From: Kistimonas asteriae
GTDB lineage: Bacteria > Pseudomonadota > Gammaproteobacteria > Pseudomonadales > Endozoicomonadaceae
Length of the DNA: 64,000 nucleotides
Assembly: GCF_018263925.1 (NCBI RefSeq)
Contig: NZ_JAEVHF010000001.1
Span: 1 to 64,000, forward strand
Reading direction: 5' to 3'
The notes beneath the pieces are model-generated. The model was given only the letters and a program-made list of their open reading frames with translations, had not been told where the DNA came from and did not search any database. Shown here piece by piece: positions 46,070 to 54,192 of the stretch. A program made the translations under genes and the position numbers. Each line of letters starts with the position of its first letter. Within the stretch, counting starts at the first letter, position 1.

Positions 46070-46153
46070 AGAAGCTGCAATTGCCTGGCGTGCATCACGC
46101 GCACCGTAAAATCATCCTGTATACAACGAGAAAGTATTGGCGGGAAGTCTCGG

Positions 46154-46249
46154 ATGGCAATTAATGCACTGTTGATACTTCTTGCATCAACAGTCTCTGG
46201 GTGTTGTTTGCAACAAGCAGGAAGTGCTGTCACAGAATCGAATAAATAA
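46154..46249 (+). CDS. tiny lipoprotein, entericidin-like size
   Basis: From ATG 46154 the frame gives 31 residues: a hydrophobic stretch (INALLILLAST) followed by the lipobox VSG|C and a short polar tail ending SAVTESNK. GGGAAG lies 6-11 bases upstream. A longer frame from ATG 46052 adds a cysteine-rich leader that fits less well. Small lipoproteins of this size include entericidins; similarity beyond the lipobox is not clear. Confidence 0.45.
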   Translation: MAINALLILLASTVSGCCLQQAGSAVTESNK

Positions 46250-46293
46250 GATTGGATGCTCAGACAGGATAAATCTGGCGGTTACTGGGGATA

Positions 46294-47613
46294 TCAAGAA
46301 CCTTTGTTAATTTGTGCTGACATATGCGCATCAATCACATCAAGCGCCACACTGGTACGATGCACCCCGACTCCACGCTTTTCAGGATCCGGCAGTGTCA
46401 TGATTGAGCCGATCAGTTGTCCCTTGATCGCCAGCCCGGCTTTCTTCGTGCCACTGGGCGATACAGGATCCCCTTTTATCCGGATATTTTGAATACTGCC
46501 TTTTGCCTGGTTCACTCTGGCCTCACCCAGTTTGTTCAATGTCCCCCTGGACAACCCGGCAGGATTGATGGTGATGACACCGCCCAAACGCTCAGGCGCA
46601 TGCCGTCCCTGCACTGCCGTGTAGGCAAATTCCGCCAGCCCGCCTCCCAGTGAGTGGCCTGAAGCGCTGACAACCGAGTCTGATAAAGGCGGGTGACTTA
46701 ACAGGAGATCAAACACCGCAGCAGCACTTCGGTACATGGGCGAAGCCATGCCCAACCATTGGGTGATATCGGTTTTAATGGTGCTGCTACGGCCCGTTTC
46801 ACTTTTTGACCCAGGTTCTGTGCCCGCAAAAATAACCACGACAGCCTCACCTTTGCGTACAACCATGGCTTTCGCATTGTCTGGCGCATGAATCAGTCCC
46901 GTGGCTTCATCGTAGCGCATTTGCAACTCAACCGGGAGCTCTTCCTTTTTCAACAACGTACAACCGTCAGGTAGACAAATCTCTTTAAAATCGGGGTCAA
47001 ACCCCTGATAAGCGGCATCACACAGCATGATGAAGTTGGCGATATTTTCCTGCTTGGCTTTATCCAGCGCCAGAAAATCCGCCAGGCCTCTTGTCTCTGT
47101 TACCGGAGAATGTTGAACACGCTTTCTACCACCAGCGTCCGCTGCCCTGACAACAATATCGCCCCTTTGCCTGATGAACTTTTTGTTCAAAGCAACAGCT
47201 TTTTTGACATTGTTCTCCAAATGTTTTTCTGACGTAGATTCAGACCGGCTTAACCCCTGCATTCTCCCATCAGTAAAGACTTCCCGCTTCAACCGTTTCT
47301 CAAACCGATCCAGATCAGGGGATTCGTTCGCACCACTCAGGATTCGACTGACAACATGCTTTGTATTGTTCAACAGCCTTAACCGGGCAGCCCTCACCTT
47401 TTGTTGCGCCACTTTCCTGACACTCAGCGTTTTCTGTGGCACAGGGCTACTGTTTTCAGTATCGGCCTCGTTGGCCAGCTGAACCATAGGCTTGCCATCC
47501 GCTTCCGATATGCTGACCCCGTTGCGGCTTGCCTTACTTTCATTCGGAATAACGACAGGATCTATTCCACCCTTTGGAAATATCGGCCCGTTACCCTCAA
47601 CTTTCCCAGTCAT
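46294..47613 (-). CDS. lipase class 3-domain protein, candidate effector, 439 aa
   Basis: The C-terminal half (about 175-439) is an alpha/beta-hydrolase of the lipase 3 type: oxyanion region VVIFAGTE at 259-266, nucleophile elbow GHSLGG with Ser321, likely acid Asp382 (RIKGDPVSP) and likely base His418 (GVGVHRTS). The N-terminal 170 residues are basic and polar with no signal peptide (RAARLRLLNNTKHVVSR). A cytoplasmic lipase of this architecture in a host-associated bacterium suggests a phospholipase delivered by a type III, IV or VI system; this is inference. The Shine-Dalgarno before ATG 47613 is weak. Confidence 0.83.
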   Translation of the reverse strand: MTGKVEGNGPIFPKGGIDPVVIPNESKASRNGVSISEADGKPMVQLANEADTENSSPVPQKTLSVRKVAQQKVRAARLRLLNNTKHVVSRILSGANESPDLDRFEKRLKREVFTDGRMQGLSRSESTSEKHLENNVKKAVALNKKFIRQRGDIVVRAADAGGRKRVQHSPVTETRGLADFLALDKAKQENIANFIMLCDAAYQGFDPDFKEICLPDGCTLLKKEELPVELQMRYDEATGLIHAPDNAKAMVVRKGEAVVVIFAGTEPGSKSETGRSSTIKTDITQWLGMASPMYRSAAAVFDLLLSHPPLSDSVVSASGHSLGGGLAEFAYTAVQGRHAPERLGGVITINPAGLSRGTLNKLGEARVNQAKGSIQNIRIKGDPVSPSGTKKAGLAIKGQLIGSIMTLPDPEKRGVGVHRTSVALDVIDAHMSAQINKGS

Positions 47614-47809
47614 TTTTCAGCAAACTCAAGCTCCTTTTGACCTTTAAATTTTAGCAGGCAGGTGGTTATACCCTTTTGATAGAACGTTAAGTAAACAGAA
47701 TAAACTCTGAATAAAAATGCACATCAGACATCATCAGCCCTGGGAAAATGCGGCGACTGATGCGCTGATCCACCCCAGCGCCAGCAGGCCGCAGCATTCC
47801 AGCCATCTG

Positions 47810-48442
47810 CTACAGCGTTTCCAGAAAACGCTGACTGATTACCGTGGACACATGCTGGAACACTTCACTCACCCGTGCAGGATCCTGAAGGTAGTCCTTT
47901 ATGTCATATCCAAGGGTATTCTGTGCATTCAACGGGGTAATATCGGCATACTGCTGCCAGAGAATCTGGCCTTCGCTGTCAGTCAGCACCCCCTTCACGC
48001 CCAAGAGAGGATAGAGGGTATGACTGAAACCTTGCGTCTGGCCCAGGCCATAGAGCCGGATCTCAAAACGGAATACGCCTGTATTAGCCGCCTCGCGTTC
48101 CGCCAACGTGAAAGCACCGCTGGCCTGTAGTTGTTGCCGGAAAGCCTTGGTGAAAATCACGCCAATGTCACTGGCTTTCATCGTGTTTTCGATCAGGACG
48201 CGGTCGGCCTGCCCCGCCTGACCCACAACGGCTCCGGCCAACCCACCCAGGGCAAACTCGGCAGACTCAGCAGGCCCGCTATAAAACACATCGGGCGTCA
48301 CGGTGACCTCGGGCGAGATCACCACCTGCGCCACCGACTGTCTGGCAGTATCGCTGAGGGGGATGGTTTTTACATTGGAGCAGCCGGTTAGCAGTAGAGT
48401 AAAAAAGGTCAGGGCTAACATCGCCTGTTTTAAACCAGTCAT
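47810..48442 (-). CDS. lipoprotein, 210 aa
   Basis: The product has a type II signal peptide with lipobox LLTG|CSNVKTIPL, then about 190 residues containing a glycine-rich hydrophobic segment (FALGGLAGAVVGQAG) and a C-terminal alpha/beta region with GVKGVLTDSEGQILWQQYAD. It is likely anchored in the outer membrane and of unknown function. TAGGAT lies directly before ATG 48442. Confidence 0.78.
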   Translation of the reverse strand: MTGLKQAMLALTFFTLLLTGCSNVKTIPLSDTARQSVAQVVISPEVTVTPDVFYSGPAESAEFALGGLAGAVVGQAGQADRVLIENTMKASDIGVIFTKAFRQQLQASGAFTLAEREAANTGVFRFEIRLYGLGQTQGFSHTLYPLLGVKGVLTDSEGQILWQQYADITPLNAQNTLGYDIKDYLQDPARVSEVFQHVSTVISQRFLETL

Positions 48443-48987
48443 ATCCTATTATCCATGGTTGGCGTAGACAGAAACTGCACGAGGAGATTTGCAGTGGAAA
48501 TACATTGGCAGAAGGTGCATCATACCATGCGTTGAAAATCCCTGCGAAACCAGCAATTAAGACATATCGTCGATAATTTCAACGGTGACGAAAATAAGGT
48601 TCGATCTTTAGTTATTTTTTCTCTTAGACAGTATTTCTACAACCTGCTTTTCTAAGTGCCATCAACGCCAAAGTTTGAGCTAAACAATCAGATTTGCATA
48701 GTAACACTTCAGCGTTTTTAGCACGTCCGCTGTTAGGAACTATATGTACAGCAATCCCAGCTTTTGTTTACCTTCAGAAAATGCTGATAGCGAAAGAGTT
48801 CAGGAATATCTATCAGTATTAACGAAAATCATTTAAATGAGATCGTTGACACCATCGTTGAGAACGCTAAAAAGAAAAGGATAACCAGAAATCAAATACG
48901 CAGGAGACATCAATGCGTAAGCCCTAAAATATAACCTATAATAATGATACTCAATTTTTTGACGTAAAAACTCGGCAGGGAAACATA
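48443..48987. other. gene-free, AT-rich interval
   Basis: I see no supported gene, RNA or repeat here. AT content rises toward the orphan gene at 48988, whose AGGGAA ribosome-binding site lies at the end of the interval. Confidence 0.5.
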
Positions 48988-50082
48988 ATGAGTTTTGGGA
49001 AAATAAAAAAACCAAGCTTCAAAAAAACGCCTACTCTACCGGATTCAAATACAAAGCTTACCGCTTTACAAGCAAAAAAAGCCAACGCTTTTATTCATAA
49101 AGTAAGCATAATCTGGCATGAAAAAATAAAACCCTTCTTTCTAGTGATGTCTAGCCTTGGGTGGACACCTCAAAAAACAATTAAAGAGAGAATGACAAAT
49201 CAGGCAACACCCACGACTACCCACACTCCCCCTAAAAAAACAAACTCAACCAGCCATAAAAATGACTCTCAACATACCGAACCAGAAAATCCGGATAACG
49301 GAGAAAAGCACAGTGATACAGTGAAAAAAAATGGGGCTACAACTTGCAAAACGTCAAAACCCGAAGCCAAGAAACCATCTGATATGACAGATCAAATGAC
49401 ACGTTCAAGAAAACTGTTCATTAATGAGTTACAAACAGAAGTTAAATCAGGAAAAACTCCTCATGAAACAGCTAAAAAACTAGCCAAACTATGCCCATTA
49501 TGTGAAGTCGGATCGCAATCAGAATTAGTTACCTTCCTGGAAGATATGATAAAAATAAGGCCAGATGTCTTATGCATTGCACTCAGAGAAGGTTGCACGA
49601 TAGATTTTTACCCTTTGGATAATGATAAAAAAGATAACATCTGTCATAACTTCTCATTTGACTCTTTAGATAGCACAAAAGACAGTAATTTTGAAACTAT
49701 TTCCAAAAGACTCAACTTACCGAAAATCATATCCAAAGAAATGAAAAAATTGCGTGGCATTAGAAAATTAAAAACAAGTGACTCGTTTAAAATAGTAGAT
49801 TTCAAGTCTATCCAAGGGAATCAGTATCAGCTATATAACGGGAGTGACTCTGAAGTTGCAAAAGTAACTCTTTATGGAATGGCTCATAGCTCAAGAGTGG
49901 TAGATGGCCAAAAATTTCATAAATTCAACGGAATCTCTGCATTATTTTCAGTGCCGGCACACGAGGATCTAAGTGATCAAATAGACAAAACGGATATTTT
50001 AGTTCAAGTAAAAAGGTTACACCTTCCAACTAAAAGAAGCCTCTCTTTTCAAAGAACATTAATGCAGGAAGGGGGCGCTTAA
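48988..50082 (+). CDS. AT-rich hypothetical protein, 364 aa
   Basis: Unknown. The N-terminal 140 residues are Lys/Thr/Pro/Asn-rich and probably disordered (NQATPTTTHTPPKKTNSTSH), with one short hydrophobic segment (KIKPFFLVMSSLGWTP). Residues 145-364 look folded, with LFINELQTEVKSGKT, LCEVGSQSELVTFLEDM and a beta-rich end (GNQYQLYNGSDSEVAKV). No signal peptide. AGGGAA precedes ATG 48988. Composition contrasts with the GC-rich neighbours and matches the other orphan genes; acquired origin and effector role are possible. Confidence 0.75.
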   Translation: MSFGKIKKPSFKKTPTLPDSNTKLTALQAKKANAFIHKVSIIWHEKIKPFFLVMSSLGWTPQKTIKERMTNQATPTTTHTPPKKTNSTSHKNDSQHTEPENPDNGEKHSDTVKKNGATTCKTSKPEAKKPSDMTDQMTRSRKLFINELQTEVKSGKTPHETAKKLAKLCPLCEVGSQSELVTFLEDMIKIRPDVLCIALREGCTIDFYPLDNDKKDNICHNFSFDSLDSTKDSNFETISKRLNLPKIISKEMKKLRGIRKLKTSDSFKIVDFKSIQGNQYQLYNGSDSEVAKVTLYGMAHSSRVVDGQKFHKFNGISALFSVPAHEDLSDQIDKTDILVQVKRLHLPTKRSLSFQRTLMQEGGA

Positions 50083-50626
50083 AACCTTGTGTCTATGTGA
50101 GCGGCAGGCAAATACCCTATGAATAACACCAACCGCTTACAGTTTACCACGACCATTAGCATTAGGACAATGCTTGCAATGAATCCTTTGCTATTACCTA
50201 CACTGTAAATTCTCTGGTTTAAGTGGATATGAGATCAACCAAAATCACTTAAAAGAACTGTCACCATCCCCTAAAAATGTCGTGGACGACTTCAATCGTG
50301 AGGCTCTGACACTTTCAATTTGCCTGCTCATCGAATAATCCGAGTACATGAAAGACGAATCAGATTGCTGGAATCCCGGACAAAATGCATATGCATCGCT
50401 GGCTGAAGCGTGAATCACCACGACAATAATGACTGATTGCATGTCGGACGGCGACGTTAATATCCGACTTAGTTCACCCCTGCCTTTGGCAAGAAAGTGC
50501 ACATTGACGGATTCACAACCACAGCTCGCTCTCAGTGAATGTATAGGTCGCAGGCTTCTGAGCCGATTACACAGCCCTGAAATACAGCGTTGTCTCAGTG
50601 AAACGAAGCCATAAGCGCCAAAACTT
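50083..50626. other. interval without a convincing gene
   Basis: A 158-codon minus-strand frame (50245-50721) crosses this interval but runs 95 bases into the VOC gene in another frame and has no coherent protein pattern. I regard it as non-coding or the decayed remnant of something unrecognised. Confidence 0.45.
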
Positions 50627-51091
50627 CTACTTGATTTGAAAGAAAGGGCAACATTCCATCTCAGGATCATAGGATATGAGGAAGTAGATACTGGATAAGT
50701 CATCGGAACAGGGCGGCTCACAATCCTGCAGATAGTCGGATACGGTATCTTTATCTAACAGGGGCTCATCGGTAAAAATGACCAGGGCATAGCCCGCCGG
50801 ATAAGGCCCGCCTTCACTTGTGCCACCAAGCGCTAAGGCTTTCGCGTGTAATTTATCCACATCTTCTTGACTAGATGCAGCCAATGCGACCATTACACCG
50901 TTGCCAACAGTCGCTTCGCTTTCATCAAATGGTTTTGTCACAGTAAATAAAGGCTTCCCTCCGCCGAAGCTCCACGCACTCAATCGATCTGCATCAAATG
51001 CCCTTGCAGCACCCATTTCATTAAAAATAATATCGCAAAATGATGAAGCTCTTTCTAAATCATTTGTTCCAATAGTGATATAACCTATCAT
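50627..51091 (-). CDS. VOC (glyoxalase-like) protein with atypical C-terminus, 154 aa
   Basis: The first 110 residues are a standard VOC domain (MIGYITIGTNDLERASSFC, LSAWSFGGGKPLFTVTKP, ALALGGTSEGGPYPAGY). The usual last strand, which reads like YFRDPDGNKL, is replaced by LVIFTDEPLLDKDTVSDYL and a Cys/acid-rich tail. This suggests a rearranged or divergent end, and one metal-ligand position is lost. AGGAAAG lies upstream of ATG 51091. Confidence 0.7.
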   Translation of the reverse strand: MIGYITIGTNDLERASSFCDIIFNEMGAARAFDADRLSAWSFGGGKPLFTVTKPFDESEATVGNGVMVALAASSQEDVDKLHAKALALGGTSEGGPYPAGYALVIFTDEPLLDKDTVSDYLQDCEPPCSDDLSSIYFLISYDPEMECCPFFQIK

Positions 51092-51152
51092 ATCTTTCCT
51101 ATTTTCTGATGCTCGTTAAACACATAATGCTATGATGTGGGGCACGGCAAGA

Positions 51153-51380
51153 TCATGAAAGCCCTTGCCCTGCAAGGACTTCTGAGGCATCTCCCCGCCG
51201 AATCCTGCAATCATCTTCACCCATAGTCACATCAAGCTTCCAGTGCAGTTTATTCTCTATAAACCAGTGCTCCCTAGTCGCTTGTCCCAACTTCTGGTCG
51301 TGCTTTAAAGCTGTTGATGACGAGTCACGTTCAGCAAAATCCGTACTGTTATGCTCATTCTTATCAGGACTCATCAACAA
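51153..51380 (-). mobile_element. ISAs1-family transposase fragment
   Basis: The frame reads [20 protein letters not shown] then [17 protein letters not shown], the conserved C-terminal signature of ISAs1/H-repeat transposases. Only about 75 codons remain and the catalytic N-terminal part is missing. The leader portion is shared with 25130-25209. Confidence 0.8.
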
Positions 51381-52140
51381 GTCTGAATCAGCACCCTATA
51401 TTTGCATAGGCGAATTTGCCCGCCCCCTTATTATTAATTTCCAAAGACGCTACCGCCCGAAGGTGTGGCCCGATTGGTTAGCGACTGGCGGAGCATGGTC
51501 CTCACTAGCTCGTTACTGCACGCCTGTACAATAAAACCACGCCATCTAATCATACTTTGCAGGCTTCAGCCATGTTGCCGGTCAACACGGAGTGGCAGCG
51601 CCATAAGTTGCCTTTGTCGCTTAGTTCCCACCACGCGGTTTAGGGATAAAATAAAAACCTTCACAGTCTATTTTTCACGCCTGACCAGGTTTGAACGACT
51701 ACAGATCAGGTAAAATTTCGTAGGGTGAAAACTAACATCCGCATCAGGATAATTGGCTCCATCAGCGTTCCACACCTCTGACCCTTTCCGCCATAACTCT
51801 ATGGCATTCGCAACTTCCATCCCCCATCGCCCTTGATCATTTTTTTGAAACACTCCTCAGCTATAACTCCCTCTGGCAGGCAAATATCAAAGATTTTAAG
51901 CGTTCAGGAAGCTATTGAGATGGTAGAAAGACTCACTACAGGCGGTATGGGTCAGCCAGAATCAGTCTCCGATCACTATGGCCGACAACCTTTATCACCT
52001 ATGCCAGATCCGGATCAAGGAACAGATGCTGCCGGTCATCAAGTTCGAAACTCCTTCAAAATACCGTACTGCTGACTTACGATAGCAGCCGTGGTCCAGG
52101 AGTTATAAGCATGAAGCCAGTACAACATCAGGATGCGCCC
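51381..52140. other. 760-base interval without a supported gene
   Basis: Short frames exist on both strands but none shows family resemblance or a good ribosome-binding site. It lies between the ISAs1 fragment and a small conserved-looking ORF and is probably degraded mobile DNA. Confidence 0.45.
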
Positions 52141-52311
52141 ATGAAGAAATACCAGGTCTTTTTTTCGGTGCCATCTGAACGAGGCATACAGTCATTCACA
52201 TCCAGAATCTTCAAGGCAGAGACCGAAGAACAGGCAGAAGAATTGTTCCTGCAACAAACCGGAAGACCGAAGGACTGCATTCAGAAGGTCAAGATGATAT
52301 CCGCTGCATAA
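52141..52311 (+). CDS. small hypothetical protein, 56 aa
   Basis: From ATG 52141 the frame gives MKKYQVFFSVPSERGIQSF, then an acidic helix (AETEEQAEELFLQQTG) and a basic end. The beta-helix-like alternation and composition look like a real small alpha/beta protein. A longer start at 52111 is possible. Function unknown. Confidence 0.45.
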   Translation: MKKYQVFFSVPSERGIQSFTSRIFKAETEEQAEELFLQQTGRPKDCIQKVKMISAA

Positions 52312-52664
52312 ACGGTCAATCGAATTTCCTGTAGTGACACCTGTAGGGGCCAGTAACGCGTTTAATTACCGGTTTCTACAGTGACCTGCTATGCCCTTTA
52401 CCAGTCGATAGATGTCATAGATCGGTAATCAGCAAGCCATCATTCTCCGTTCCTCTGTCGGAGATCGCAGACGAGCTGATGGTGAAGATTCTGAACCAGG
52501 TCAGATAAGTTGGAATGAAAGGCTAACCGGAAGGATTGCGAAGATGCCTGATCGCATCAGAAATTATCTGAGCCAATAACGAATATAAAAGCCCAGTAGA
52601 AAGCGCCGCCTGTAACCATTGTACAGGTAGTCATCATGAAAACGCTTGATGGAAACATATAGAC
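52312..52664. other. gene-free interval before the tRNA-Pro copy 2 terminator
   Basis: I see no gene or repeat that I can support here. Confidence 0.45.
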
Positions 52665-52690
52665 AAAAAACCCCGCCATACGCGAGGTTT
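52665..52690 (-). terminator. terminator of tRNA-Pro copy 2
   Basis: On the minus strand AAACCTCGC pairs with GCGGGGTTT (one G-T pair) around a five-base loop and is followed by a T-run; it begins 33 bases after the tRNA 3' end. Confidence 0.75.
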
Positions 52691-52722
52691 AGAGATATTT
52701 TGGACATTACTGAACGACTATT

Positions 52723-52799
52723 TGGTCGGAGCGAGAGGATTCGAACCTCCGACCCCCACAACCCCATTGTGGTGCGCTACCAGGCTGCGCTACGCTCCG
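52723..52799 (-). tRNA. tRNA-Pro(GGG), copy 2
   Basis: A 77-base tRNA on the minus strand from 52799, identical base for base to copy 1 (40185-40261), with CCA encoded at 52723-52725 and anticodon GGG. It lies on the same strand as, and downstream of, pheS-pheT-ihfA-merR, a position where Pseudomonas-type genomes often have tRNA-Pro. Confidence 0.97.
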
Positions 52800-52898
52800 A
52801 CACATCCGCGAGGCTTGCCCTCACGACGGGTGCGAATCATACCCAAACCACCGTCCCGAGGCAACCTCGATTCGCACACTCCCTGCCGGTTTTCCTGC

Positions 52899-53684
52899 CT
52901 ATTCTTCCGGTAGCTGATCAGCCTGCGAGGCCTGCGTTTCGGTGATGGCGTCCAGTGCGCCCTGCCAGAGTTCCATACGCGCAGAAATCGCCTGACGCGC
53001 CATCACCAGTGCCCGGGCCATGCCTTCCTCGGTACCCTGGGTTAGCAGTTGCAGGATCGCTTCTGCCGCCGGGCCGTGCTCGTCGCCATCCAGCTCAATA
53101 TGGCGCTCCAGGTACCACATCATGCCCGGGATGCTGGCCGGTTCAATGCCCCACTGCGCCAGCAGCGCGGAGAACATCTCTGGAATGGCATCCTCTCGCC
53201 CGAACAGGAAATAACTGGCCACATCTGCGCTGCTGCCCTCAATGGCCACGGTCAGGGTATCACTCACGAAAGCCCGCACATGGGCCGGTATGCCGTTGGC
53301 GTGAATGGCAGTCTGCCAGGGTACGCCGTTGTGCAGGGCGTCGTGGAACGCCTCGAACACGGAGGTATCCGCGCCGATCTCGCGCATGGCCTCCAGGTAC
53401 ATGGTGAGATGGCTGGCCGGGTGGCCGTGGCGGTCTTTGTCGGTTTCCTCGCAGAGGATGATCTCGTTGATAAACCGTGCCGCGTTGGCATCCACCGGTG
53501 TGCGCCAGGGCAGCGCCATGCCGGTCAGGTCATGCTGCAGGCGTTTGGCCAGGGACATGAAATCCCACACGGCAAACACGTGGGTTTCCATGAAGCTTGC
53601 CAGCTTCGTCCGGGTATCAATCGTTTCGTACAACGAATGGGAAAACAGCCGTTGCCGATAGTGTGCCAGTTCCTTGTCAAACAT
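52899..53684 (-). CDS. DUF3050 protein (heme-oxygenase-like fold)
   Basis: The 261-residue protein matches DUF3050: [55 protein letters not shown] and [17 protein letters not shown]. Conserved His, Glu and Asp residues in these helices suggest a metal-binding, heme-oxygenase-like helical bundle, but the reaction is unknown. GGACG lies upstream of ATG 53684. Confidence 0.87.
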   Translation of the reverse strand: MFDKELAHYRQRLFSHSLYETIDTRTKLASFMETHVFAVWDFMSLAKRLQHDLTGMALPWRTPVDANAARFINEIILCEETDKDRHGHPASHLTMYLEAMREIGADTSVFEAFHDALHNGVPWQTAIHANGIPAHVRAFVSDTLTVAIEGSSADVASYFLFGREDAIPEMFSALLAQWGIEPASIPGMMWYLERHIELDGDEHGPAAEAILQLLTQGTEEGMARALVMARQAISARMELWQGALDAITETQASQADQLPEE

Positions 53685-54104
53685 GTTGCGTCCGTCCCTG
53701 TTGGCCCCAGTGGTTGTGCACTGCGGTTACTATCGACAGCTTCCCTGACTCCCATGACCGGCAGTTCCGGCCAATTTTTTTACATGTTTTTTATCAACGA
53801 GTTAGCATACTGAACGTTGCCACCCCTCCGTTTTTTCTGTCACCAATGGCGATATCGAACGTCAATGCTTTGCAGATGACAAAAAACCGAATAGGCCGTC
53901 ATTCCTACCCGGCTCTGGTCATTGAGAGAGTTAATGCAGGAAACGGAGATGTTCATTTAGCAGCCAGTTAACAACCTCCAATTTCCAACAAAAACGTGCA
54001 GCGATGACATTGTTCATCACGCAGTACAGTACAAACCATCGATAGCATAAAGCAGCTCGTTAAGACTATGCCCAAAGCGACTCAGGATGCTGGAAAAAGC
54101 AGGT
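53685..54104. other. gene-free interval
   Basis: About 420 bases between the DUF3050 start and the autotransporter terminator. I see no supported gene or repeat. Confidence 0.45.
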
Positions 54105-54145
54105 GAAAAAAAATAGCGATAGGCGCCAAAGCATCTATCGCTATT
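54105..54145 (-). terminator. rho-independent terminator of the autotransporter gene
   Basis: AATAGCGATAG (54112-54122) pairs with CTATCGCTATT (54135-54145), and the minus strand ends in a run of eight T. It lies 48 bases past the stop. Confidence 0.9.
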
Positions 54146-54192
54146 CTCTCAATGAAAACCAAACCGGTCAGTAACGACCGTCAAGCATGGTT

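Noticed and set aside
50245..50721. 158-codon minus-strand ORF
   Set aside because: It overlaps the VOC gene in another frame and has no coherent hydrophobic or motif pattern; I describe the interval as gene-free instead.
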